From: an uncultured Christensenella sp.
GTDB taxonomy: Bacteria; Bacillota; Clostridia; Christensenellales; Pumilibacteraceae
Direction: 5' to 3'
NCBI GenBank assembly: GCA_949948895.1
Contig: CATLHE010000001.1
Span: forward strand, 1-64,000
DNA: 64,000 nucleotides
A program made the position numbers and the translations under genes. Below, in pieces: positions 44,005-52,800 of this stretch; positions within the stretch are counted from its first letter, which is position 1, and every line of letters begins with the position of its first letter. Under the pieces are notes generated by a model, which was given only the letters and a program-made list of their open reading frames with translations, ran no database searches and was not told where the DNA came from.

Positions 44005-46164
44005 ATGGCTAATCTGTCACTCAGACACATTTACAAGGTGTATTCAGGCGGCGTTCGTGCCGTTAGCGATTTCAACCTCGAAATCGACGATAAGGAATTT
44101 ATAGTGTTCGTCGGACCGTCGGGCTGCGGTAAATCCACCACGCTCCGCATGATAGCCGGTCTCGAAGATATCTCGGCGGGCGAACTTTATATAGACGATA
44201 AACTCGTGAACGACGTAGAGCCCAAAGACCGCGATATCGCGATGGTTTTCCAGAACTACGCGCTTTACCCGCACATGACGGTGTACGACAACATGGCGTT
44301 CGGCTTGCGTCTCCGTCACGTGCCCGCAAAAGTCATAGACGAAAAGGTTCAGGAAGCCGCGGAAATCCTCGGCATCAAGCACCTTCTCGAACGTCGTCCC
44401 AAAGCGCTTTCGGGCGGTCAGCGTCAGCGTGTCGCGCTCGGCAGAGCTATCGTTCGCGAACCCAAAGTATTCCTTTTGGATGAGCCGCTCAGTAACCTCG
44501 ACGCCAAGCTCCGCGTACAGATGCGCACCGAGATCACCAAGATCCACCACAGATTGGCGACCACGTTTATTTACGTAACGCACGACCAGACCGAAGCCAT
44601 GACCATGGGTACGCGTATAGTCGTTATGAAAGACGGTATCGTTCAGCAGGTCGATACCCCCACGACGCTTTACGACAATCCCGCCAACCTCTTTGTAGCG
44701 TGCTTCCTCGGCTCGCCGCAAATGAATATATTTAAGGCGCGCCTTGTCGAAGAAAACGGCGAACTTTACGCGCAGATAGGCGAGACCAATAAGGTACTTA
44801 TCCCCAAGAGCCGCGCAAAGCGTCTTATCGATACCAGCGTTATCGGCACGGAAGTGCTTTTGGGTATTCGCCCCGAAGACGTGCATTACGAGCAGATGCT
44901 TGTTGAAGCGCATCCCGACAGCGTTATCAACGCGACGGTAGATGTTATCGAAAACCTCGGTAACGAGACGATACTTTATCTCAACGTAGAAGGCAAAGAC
45001 GATTACACCATAGCGCGCGTCAATTCGCGTTATACGTTTGCTCAGGGCGACGAGGTAAAAATGTACCTCGCTACCGAGCACGCGCACGTTTTCGATCCCA
45101 CGACCGAGCTCACGCTCATGGGCGTGCCCGATTATAACAGGATTCCCGCGCAGTTGGTTGCGGCAGAGGAAGGTCTTTGCGTCATGTTCGGCGATACGTG
45201 CATCAAGCTTCCCGAGACGGTAGTCAGCCGTATTACCGATCAGTGGGCAATAAACAACAAGGTCACGCTTGCGCTCGCTCCCGGCGCTATCAAGACGGAA
45301 GAAGCGCGCGGCGAGAACGACGTGCTCATCGAGGGCGTCGCCGAGTTCTTTGACAATTACCCGCGTTATAAGGCCGTGTATGCGACTATACCCGGCGCCG
45401 AAAACTACGTTATCGCGGCGCGTCCGCTCGACTACGAGTTTGTAGGCGGCGAGAAGATTAATCTTTACGTCAATCCCGAAGACGTTCAGCTCTTTAACGA
45501 ATCGGGCGAGCGCATTGTTGCCGATAAGCCCGTAACGTACAACGCGACTAGCGGAACGGTCACGGAAGCGGCGCAGGTCTATTCTTATAAGTTTGCCGCC
45601 AACAACGGAACGAAAGCGCGTCTTAGTTTCTCCAACGTCGAGGCGGGACTTCCCGGGCTTGCTACGACGACGGAAGAAGATCGTCCCATTCACATTTTGT
45701 CTCGCGGCTTTACCATCGACAAGAACGATATTTCCAAAAATTCCAAGATGGTCATAGTAGGCAACATCACGGCGCTTGACGAATATCGCAGAGACGCGGT
45801 AGTTACCGTTGCCGCCTCAGGCTTCGACGAGCCCATCACCGCGATAATCCGCGACTTCTCCGGCTACAACGTCGGAGACAAAATCAAGCTCGGCGTCAAT
45901 CCCGGCGCGGTCAAAGTCGGAAAACATATGACGAACGCCGAAGCGGTAGTCGCCGCGCAGTCCGAGGGCGAGATTAGATACAAAGAGATTAAAGCGGCGC
46001 GCGAACATGAGCGTGAGCTTGAAAACACCGCCAAAGCAGCAGCGGCAAAGCCGCAGAAAGAGCAAGCGGCAACCGAAGAAACGGCTGCTAAAAAAGCTCC
46101 CGCCGCGAAAAAACCGACCGCTGCCAAAGCGCCCGTGAAAAAACCGACGGCAAAAAAGAAATAA
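44005..46164 (+). CDS. MsmK/UgpC-like ABC ATPase with repeated TOBE-like extension and basic tail
   Basis: The 719-aa protein is about twice the usual length. Residues 1-240 are a complete ATPase of the sugar-importer type: Walker A GPSGCGKST, signature LSGGQRQRVALGRAI, Walker B VFLLDEPLSNLD and switch VTHDQTEAMTMG. Residues 245-375 are the normal regulatory TOBE region. After it come further segments ending in similar strands (KVTLALAPGAIKTEE, KINLYVNPEDVQLFNESGE, KIKLGVNPGAVKVGK), suggesting duplicated TOBE-like modules to about residue 645. Residues 678-719 are a Lys/Ala/Pro tail like histone H1. It has its own promoter and no permease nearby, so it may energise several sugar importers. 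Confidence 0.88.
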   Translation: MANLSLRHIYKVYSGGVRAVSDFNLEIDDKEFIVFVGPSGCGKSTTLRMIAGLEDISAGELYIDDKLVNDVEPKDRDIAMVFQNYALYPHMTVYDNMAFGLRLRHVPAKVIDEKVQEAAEILGIKHLLERRPKALSGGQRQRVALGRAIVREPKVFLLDEPLSNLDAKLRVQMRTEITKIHHRLATTFIYVTHDQTEAMTMGTRIVVMKDGIVQQVDTPTTLYDNPANLFVACFLGSPQMNIFKARLVEENGELYAQIGETNKVLIPKSRAKRLIDTSVIGTEVLLGIRPEDVHYEQMLVEAHPDSVINATVDVIENLGNETILYLNVEGKDDYTIARVNSRYTFAQGDEVKMYLATEHAHVFDPTTELTLMGVPDYNRIPAQLVAAEEGLCVMFGDTCIKLPETVVSRITDQWAINNKVTLALAPGAIKTEEARGENDVLIEGVAEFFDNYPRYKAVYATIPGAENYVIAARPLDYEFVGGEKINLYVNPEDVQLFNESGERIVADKPVTYNATSGTVTEAAQVYSYKFAANNGTKARLSFSNVEAGLPGLATTTEEDRPIHILSRGFTIDKNDISKNSKMVIVGNITALDEYRRDAVVTVAASGFDEPITAIIRDFSGYNVGDKIKLGVNPGAVKVGKHMTNAEAVVAAQSEGEIRYKEIKAAREHERELENTAKAAAAKPQKEQAATEETAAKKAPAAKKPTAAKAPVKKPTAKKK

Positions 46165-46181
46165 CTCTTCGGAGATAAGAT

Positions 46182-46406
46182 TTGCAGACTTTGATAGACA
46201 AGTTGCCGTGGGTATTGGTATTGATACTCACCGTGCTTTTCGATCCTGTTTTTCAGGGCATTAACAGGATAATGCGGCACCGTGACGACGCCGTCGGCGT
46301 GCTTGTCGGGGTGTTGTGGATACTCACGCTCGGCTTGTTCGGCGTCGGTTGGATCGTAGATATCGTTACCATGATCACGCATAAAACCATCAAGTTGTTT
46401 GCTTAA
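46182..46406 (+). CDS. Small TM2-like membrane protein
   Basis: The 74-aa protein starts with TTG, with CGGAG upstream, 17 bases after the ATPase gene. It has two hydrophobic helices, and the second (ILTLGLFGVGWIVDIVTMIT) has the GxxGxGWxxD pattern of TM2 domains. Function is unknown; it probably shares a transcript with the ATPase. A terminator follows. Confidence 0.75.
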   Translation: MQTLIDKLPWVLVLILTVLFDPVFQGINRIMRHRDDAVGVLVGVLWILTLGLFGVGWIVDIVTMITHKTIKLFA

Positions 46407-46422
46407 TACTGTCGTATGATCA

Positions 46423-46454
46423 AAAAGCGTCGAAGCGATTGCCTCGGCGCTTTT
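46423..46454 (+). terminator. Intrinsic terminator
   Basis: AAAAGCG-x-CGA pairs with TCG-x-CGCTTTT around a 10-base loop. Confidence 0.8.
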
Positions 46455-46559
46455 GTCATGCGATAATTGATTTTGCCGTTGCATGACAATGTATCATTAC
46501 GCGTCGAAGGCGGTATTTATTACGACGCGTTATGTATAGATATTCGATAGAGCTTCAAT

Positions 46560-46583
46560 AAAAAATCCCCGACGACGTCGGGG
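46560..46583 (-). terminator. Intrinsic terminator of cysS
   Basis: On the minus strand the near-palindromic stem CCCCGACGTCGTCGGGG is followed by ATTTTTTATT. It lies about 90 bases beyond the cysS stop; nothing else was recognised in the gap. Confidence 0.85.
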
Positions 46584-46675
46584 AAGGATCGTTGTAGAAC
46601 AGTTCACAAGGAACCGCTTTACGTTATTATAGTGTGCATATCCGCAGCGCTTTATGCGTGAGACCTGCACTTAAT

Positions 46676-48070
46676 TTACTTCTTTTTTATCTCGTAGCCG
46701 TCCTTGCCGTCGAGTACTGTATAGCCGAGCTCGTCGAGCTGTTTTCTCAGCGCGTCGGACGTTGCGAAGTCCTTGGCTTTGCGTGCGGCAAAGCGCTTTT
46801 CGGCGAGCTCTTTGATCTCGTCGGGAACGGCGTCCTGCTGTTTTTCCTGCGGTATGTGAAGGTCCAAGCCGAATACTGCGTCAAGTTCTTTTGCCGTATC
46901 GTAAACTTCTTTGCACTGCGGAAGTTTTGCAAGCGTCCACATTTCGCCCAGAGCGAGCGGGAAGTTGAGGTCGTCGAATATAGCGGCTGTTATGTTATCT
47001 CGGCATTTTTGTATTGTTGCCTTTGTCTTATCGTCGGCGGCGGGTGCATTCTCGCATGCCGATATAGCCGCGCGCAAGCGTTCGTACGCCGTTTTTGCTC
47101 CGTCCATTCCGTCGAAAGTGAAATTGAGTTTGTTGCGGTAATGCGTGTTAAGACAGAAATAACGGAAGGCGAGCGGCGAGTATCCGCGCGCTATCAGGTC
47201 GTCTATGGTGTATACGTTGCCGAGCGACTTGCTCATCTTGCCGCCGTCTACCATCATAAACTCGTTATGCATCCATGTGTTTACGACTTGATGCCCTTCC
47301 AACGCTTCGGACTGCGCTATTTCGTTTTCGTGGTGGATGGGAATATGATCTACGCCGCCCGTATGAATATCGAACCGTTCGCCGAGATATTTTTTGCCCA
47401 TAGCCGAACATTCTATATGCCAACCGGGATAGCCCATTCCCCAAGGCGATTGCCATTGCATGATGTGGTTCTTTTCGGCTTTTTTCCATAACGCAAAGTC
47501 GGCGGGGTGGCGTTTTTGAGTATTGACCGCGACGCGCGCGCCTGCTAGCGCGTCTTTGAGGTTGCAGCGCGAAAGCTTGCCGTAGCCGTCGAACTTGGAT
47601 ATATCGAAGTATATCCCGTCGTCGATCTCATAGCCGTAGCCGAGTTCTACGAGCTTTTCGACGAACGCTATCATTTCGGGAATGTTATCGGTCGCCTTAG
47701 CGATTATTTCGGGCGGGATGATATTGAGCCTGCCGAGATCTTTAAGAAAAGCGGCGGTGTACGTAGCCGCGATCTCTTCGGGCGTTTTATTCTGCTTTTT
47801 TGCCGCCGACTGCATTTTATCTTCGCCGTCGTCGGCGTCGGAGGTGAGATGTCCCACGTCCGTTATGTTCATTACCGATTTAGTCGTATAACCGGCGAAC
47901 TTGAGCGTGCGGCGCAGTTCGTCCATAAATACGTATGCGCGGAGATTGCCCATGTGCGCGTAGCTGTACACCGTAGGTCCGCATGAGTATGTAGTCACGA
48001 CGGGCGGAGCTAACGGCTTGAAAACTTCTTTCTTGCGCGTGAGCGTATTGTAAAACTTTAATGTCTCCAT
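46676..48070 (-). CDS. cysS: Cysteinyl-tRNA synthetase
   Basis: The 464-aa class-I synthetase has the zinc cysteine and HIGH-type box in CGPTVYSYAHMGNLRAY near residue 30, GGVDHIPIHHENEIAQSEAL near residue 235 with zinc-binding histidines, and KMSKSLGNVYTIDDL near residue 275. The C-terminal end KRFAARKAKDFATSDALRKQ is typical of bacterial CysRS. It follows cysE with a 54-bp gap, an arrangement common in Bacillota that links cysteine synthesis to its use. No T-box is visible. Confidence 0.97.
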   Translation of the reverse strand: METLKFYNTLTRKKEVFKPLAPPVVTTYSCGPTVYSYAHMGNLRAYVFMDELRRTLKFAGYTTKSVMNITDVGHLTSDADDGEDKMQSAAKKQNKTPEEIAATYTAAFLKDLGRLNIIPPEIIAKATDNIPEMIAFVEKLVELGYGYEIDDGIYFDISKFDGYGKLSRCNLKDALAGARVAVNTQKRHPADFALWKKAEKNHIMQWQSPWGMGYPGWHIECSAMGKKYLGERFDIHTGGVDHIPIHHENEIAQSEALEGHQVVNTWMHNEFMMVDGGKMSKSLGNVYTIDDLIARGYSPLAFRYFCLNTHYRNKLNFTFDGMDGAKTAYERLRAAISACENAPAADDKTKATIQKCRDNITAAIFDDLNFPLALGEMWTLAKLPQCKEVYDTAKELDAVFGLDLHIPQEKQQDAVPDEIKELAEKRFAARKAKDFATSDALRKQLDELGYTVLDGKDGYEIKKK

Positions 48071-48124
48071 GTGTCACTCCGTAAACATATAAGTAGTATT
48101 CGATTAAGTTATATAATCGGAATA

Positions 48125-48814
48125 TCATTCTGTCGCGTCGTTTGCGGCGGGTTTGTCGGATTTTTCGCCGTTCGCAGTTGCAACGCCGAGTAGCTCTTCA
48201 AGATGCGATATGCGAGCTTTAAGCTCTTTTATTTCGTCTTCGACGGGGTCGGGCAGGTCCTGACTGAGATCGTCCACGCGTTTGCCCGCAATGCGCACTA
48301 CGCGCCCCGGACAGCCGACTACCGTCGCGTGCGGCGGAACTTCGTTTAGCACGATCGAGCCCGCGCCTATCTTTGCGCCCGTGCCTACGGTAAAAGGTCC
48401 CAACACCTTTGCGCCCGAGCAAACCATTACGCCGTCCTCGATAGTGGGGTGGCGCTTGCCTTTGTCTTTGCCCGTTCCGCCGAGAGTTACTCCTTGATAA
48501 ATGATCACGTCGTTTCCGATAACGGCGGTCTCGCCGATAACGACTCCCGCGCCATGGTCTATAAACACGCCGCTGCCGATGTTAGCGCCGGGGTGGATCT
48601 CTATGCCCGTGAAAAAACGCGTCAAGCCCGAAAGTATCCGCGCGAGCAAAAAGTACCGATGCACATACAAAAAATGGAAAAACCGATACATTATGAGCGC
48701 GTGGAACCCGCTGTAACAAAGCGCGGCTTCAAACTTGTTGCGCGCGGCGGGATCGTGACGCATGACGGCGTCGAGATCGCGTCGTATTGCTTTGAACGAG
48801 TTGAGTTTTTTCAT
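48125..48814 (-). CDS. cysE: Serine O-acetyltransferase
   Basis: The 229-aa protein makes O-acetylserine for cysteine synthesis. It has the N-terminal helical part (RDPAARNKFE-like MRHDPAARNKFEAAL) and a left-handed beta-helix of hexapeptide repeats (GIEIHPGANIGSGVFIDHGA, GVVIGETAVIGNDVIIYQGV, TLGGTGKDKGKRHPTI). The catalytic His is in IDHG. The tail is acidic and longer than in compact CysE proteins. AAGG lies just before the ATG, and cysS follows. Confidence 0.95.
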   Translation of the reverse strand: MKKLNSFKAIRRDLDAVMRHDPAARNKFEAALCYSGFHALIMYRFFHFLYVHRYFLLARILSGLTRFFTGIEIHPGANIGSGVFIDHGAGVVIGETAVIGNDVIIYQGVTLGGTGKDKGKRHPTIEDGVMVCSGAKVLGPFTVGTGAKIGAGSIVLNEVPPHATVVGCPGRVVRIAGKRVDDLSQDLPDPVEDEIKELKARISHLEELLGVATANGEKSDKPAANDATE

Positions 48815-48865
48815 GGTACCTTAGCTATGATGAGACGGCGCGCATAGTGCATTACAGCAAAAACA

Positions 48866-48895
48866 AAACGCCGCGCACTTATCGTGACGGCGTTT
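48866..48895 (-). terminator. Intrinsic terminator of the MarR gene
   Basis: On the minus strand AAACGCCG pairs with CGGCGTTT around a 14-base loop, followed by a T-rich tract. Confidence 0.82.
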
Positions 48896-48908
48896 ATTTT
48901 GTTACCGT

Positions 48909-49313
48909 TTATTCCACGCCGTTAAGGAAGTTTAACGCGGCTTCTAATTTTTTCTCGCCCTTTTGCGCTTCTTTGTCGTTGAGCTGAAGCTGCTTGGTAA
49001 GCGACTCGTCCAACTCGGCGATAAGACGGTTGAGCTCGGCAATGCCTTTATCCGTGATCTTGTAATGCACGGAACGCATGTCGCGCTCGACGCGCATTTT
49101 CTCGATAAGTCCTTCGGCTATCATGTTGCGCGCGAGGATGGTGAGATTGGGCTTTGCAATGCAGAGTTCGACTACGAGTTCGCGCGGCGAGAGCACCTCG
49201 TTGCGAACGAGGTAAAGCAACCGCATTTTTTGCGTGATAACCGTTCCGTTATCGCAGTTTTTGCAAAGTTTTCTTGTCGTAAGATTGAGTGAGAGAACTT
49301 GTTCTGCTAACAT
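48909..49313 (-). CDS. MarR-family transcriptional regulator
   Basis: From the ATG at 49313 (AGGAGT upstream) the protein is 134 aa. The winged helix is seen in VLSPRELVVELCIAKPNLTILARNMIAEGLIEK, followed by the wing RVERDMRSVHYKITDKGIAEL. CKNCDNGTV near the start is a CxxC pair that might bind metal or sense redox state. It stands alone with its own promoter and palindromic operator. Targets are unknown; autoregulation is likely. Confidence 0.88.
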   Translation of the reverse strand: MLAEQVLSLNLTTRKLCKNCDNGTVITQKMRLLYLVRNEVLSPRELVVELCIAKPNLTILARNMIAEGLIEKMRVERDMRSVHYKITDKGIAELNRLIAELDESLTKQLQLNDKEAQKGEKKLEAALNFLNGVE

Positions 49314-49341
49314 ATTCGACTCCTGAAAATTCGTTTTCAAC

Positions 49342-49371
49342 ATTCTATCATATTATATGAATATTTGTCAA
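49342..49371 (-). promoter_or_regulatory. MarR promoter with an operator filling the spacer
   Basis: On the minus strand TTGACA (49366-49371), an 18-base spacer and TAGAAT (49342-49347). The perfect 13-bp palindrome TCATAT-T-ATATGA occupies 49348-49360, directly between the two boxes, as expected for an autorepressed marR gene. Confidence 0.75.
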
Positions 49372-49521
49372 ACAGATTGACGATTGTTTCGTAATATATA
49401 ATCGTTTTCGCAAGCCGATATTATCGAATTTATGCGAAATTTGTCATATACGTTCGCTTCGGGCTTATGAAAATCCGCTCGTTACATATATGCGACTGCT
49501 ATCGCTCAATGCTGTCAAGTG

Positions 49522-49548
49522 TTAGCACTTTATCTGTATGAGTGCTAA
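49522..49548. promoter_or_regulatory. CIRCE element (HrcA operator)
   Basis: TTAGCACTT (49522-49530), nine bases, then GAGTGCTAA (49540-49548). This matches the CIRCE consensus TTAGCACTC-N9-GAGTGCTAA at 17 of 18 positions with the exact spacing. The nearest genes are marR (209 bp away, minus) and the giant surface protein (264 bp away, plus); no chaperone gene is near. A possible promoter (TTGACT at 49564, 16 bases, TATTCT at 49586) follows it on the plus strand. Confidence 0.85.
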
Positions 49549-49749
49549 AAATAACTTTTAAAATTGACTAAAATAAATTATTGTATATTCTCATAAATGA
49601 CCACTTTGCTTAAGTAAACAAATAATAACGCATATATTTCAGCAAGATTTTGACCCCTTAAGACCATTAGTCGACAATTTTAGATGATTTGTTTATCTGT
49701 GTATTGTTTAGTTAAACGTAAAATAAACGCGTAATAAAATGTCAATATC

Positions 49750-49778
49750 TTGACTTTAAATGAATATTGTTGTAATAT
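49750..49778 (+). promoter_or_regulatory. Proximal promoter of the giant surface protein gene
   Basis: TTGACT (49750-49755), a 17-base spacer and TAATAT (49773-49778). GAGGTG lies 10 bases before the ATG at 49812. The rest of the 468-bp gap is AT-rich and holds the CIRCE element and a second possible promoter. Confidence 0.7.
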
Positions 49779-49811
49779 GTACGTGTATAAAAAGCGATAA
49801 GAGGTGCGTTT

Positions 49812-52800
49812 ATGCCTATATCGGACGAGATTATCGAGCTTGCCCCCGTTAAAAAGACAAAATCCAAACTCATTATCATGTTTGCTGTAATGGGAGTTTT
49901 GTTTGCTTTGGCGGTAACATTTCTGATACTTTATTTTTTGAAGCCGAGCGCTGTCGCGGATAACGGCAAGGTTTTGAACGTCGGCATATCGTCGTCGTCG
50001 GAGCTGTTTTCCACTACGGACGGCGAAGGTAATCAGATATATACCGCGTCTGTGGGTAACGACTATACCGTTTATGCGACGGTCGCAGTAGAGGGCGGTA
50101 AGAGCCCCGAAGTCAAGTGGATAGTCGAGCCGTCCGATAAAGCGATCGAGATCAAGGACTCGGGCAGGGTAACCGACAAGACCGAAACCAACGGCACGCT
50201 CATAAGCGCGACGAGCGACGTACCCGAATATAAATTTTATTGCACGTTTTCGCCCAATGAGGAATACGCGGGGCAAAAGATAACTCTTGCCGCAATGTCG
50301 ACTTCGTCAGACAATAAGATAGGCAAAGTTGAGTTTACCGTAGTAAAGCAGGGCACCGAGCATATCGTACTCAATACGTACAGGCGCGGATCGAACGGTG
50401 CGCAGGAAGCTATCGAAAACGATACTTTGGAGCTTCCTTGGTTTGCCGCCGCAAACTTTAAGCCCGATCCCTCCGAGGCGATGATAACGACCAACGATTA
50501 TTTTTACGTCAACTTTACGCAGTACGGCGAGTATGACGTTTCTACCGATTCGTATTCCAAGATAACGATCGATCGCACGCAAAACAGTAATAACGTGCGT
50601 ATCGACGTAGTCAGCGGTGGCGACGTTATAAATCTCGCAAGCCAAAACCCCGGTGCGTCGCGTTTTTCGTTCAAGCTCAAGAAAGTGGGTACGGCTGTCA
50701 TAAAGATCGTTGCCAATGTAAACAACGATTACATAGCAGACGGGCGCGTGGTCTCGAAAACGCTTACCATAAAATCGGTCAGCAGTGCAAGTCTCGGGTA
50801 TATCGACGGTATGTATTTTACCCAGCAACCCGTTACCGCGGAAACTTTTGCAGCGCTCAAAAATACGTCCGTTCCGCCCGCAGATATTCTTACGGACACG
50901 CTCACCGTGCCGTACAGCATCGCTACGTATACCGGCATAATGTCGCATGTGATACTTACGCCGTATTCATTGCAGTATGATGCGACGACGGGTAAGCTTA
51001 AAGACGATTGGCAGAACAAGATAGAAATTACGTCGTCCGACAAGAGTATATGCACGATCACCGGTTCGGATATCACGTGCCGTAAGCTCGCGGCTAACAG
51101 CGAGTGCACGCTCAGGTTTAACGATAAGAGCGCGAACTCGATAGGCGTCTATAAGAACATCAAGCTCAATATAGTCGCGCCCGTAAATCAAGTCAATCTC
51201 GATTACAAGACGTCGTCCGGCGGCAAACCGGAAATAGACGCTTCGACCGGTGCGATAAAGTCCGCGCTCGGCGCTTCTTACGGTATGACGGTAACGTATA
51301 ATATTACCGTGCCCGCCGGTACCGACCCCAAGACGTTGATCGCCAAGGGGTATCTCTCGGGCAATTTCAAGATCGAAGCCGAGAGCAACTTCGTGAGCGT
51401 CAAGACAAAGAACGGTAAAGATATAAAACTCGGAGAAACGACGTCGTTAAACGAGAACGATATGACGTTTACCGGCACGGGTACTACGATCACGGGCACC
51501 GCCGAGTTTATCGTTACTATTAAAGACAAGGGGATAGTAGACGACGAGTATGAGCTGAAATTTACCAAGTTTGGAATCATGTTCGGCGACGATCCCGATA
51601 AACAGATCAACACTGTCAATCCCGAGATAGTAAAGACGACTAATTTTAAGATCGAAGCGACAGCCAAGCACGCGTATTTTGTTAAGGATAAGGACAAAAT
51701 CGATAATATTGTGACGGCGGGCGGTACGCAGGCGGGTAAGTTTGTAGATACGTCCGATTCCGACGCGACGGATGCGTTCTCGGCGACCGTATATGTTCAG
51801 GCGAAAGCGGCGGGCGCGTTTTTATCGAGCACCGTAGATCTTATAAAACTTATCGATAAAGACGGTACGGGCGATATCACGGGAAAGATAACCGGTCGCT
51901 CGAGTTTTAAGGGCACTATTGGCGGAGATTATAAAACGCTGGAGTTTATCAGCATTCAGAACTTGGACAACTGTTCCGCAACGTTAACGTTTACGGTTAC
52001 CGATTACCACGAAACGATAGCCACGTTTATTATAACAGTCAGGCTCGTCAACGAAATAAGAAGTATAGAATGCGCAAACACGGAGACGGCGACGATGCCG
52101 TATGAATCTACAAAGCTCCTCAGTTTTGCGCGTGAAAAGATAGTGCCTAATCGCGTACTCAATATAGGCAACGAGTCGCTTACAAACGAAAAGACCACGG
52201 TGTCTATGTACTATGAGGACCTGGATGGTAAAAAACCATTTGTTGCGGTAGAAGATAAGGATGCGGGACTTACGTACTTCAGACTGGCTGAAAACGGTAA
52301 AGATATATTCTCGTTTAACGGCTCGCGCTTTAATGCCTGCGTCGATCTGTTTGCGGCGGCGTATCAAAACGGTATACCGCTCAGCACGATTTATGTAAGA
52401 TATACCACGGTATCGGAAGCCAATTATGTGCAAGAACCCCGTTGGTGCGAACGCACGTATAATTTGGTGCGCTATGCGGACAGCGTCAAACTGTTTGATG
52501 ATGAGTATTGCATGAACGAAGTTGTTTATGACAATACCGCAAAAAGTTATATACCCGAGATGAATCAGGGTAAGAGCGAAGATTTCTGGGTCTCTTCCGT
52601 GGTGCATATAGCATTGGACAACGGAACCGAAAAGGACGTTGTTATAGAGCAAGAGCGTCATCAAGGCACGGTGCTCTCCGAAGTCGAAGCGTCGTATATT
52701 TCATTACCTTCCAAAAACGGTTTGCTGGATGTGTCCGGTAAGCCTTTCGGCGATATACAAAACGCGTATTTGTCGATCAGGTTTACGGCGCCCGACGTTT

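Noticed and set aside
44044-45693. A 549-aa open frame antisense to the ABC ATPase
   Set aside because: The sense frame has every ABC motif; the antisense one is a compositional shadow.
48449-48847. A 132-aa plus-strand frame opposite cysE
   Set aside because: Shadow of the cysE hexapeptide-repeat region, without motif or ribosome site.
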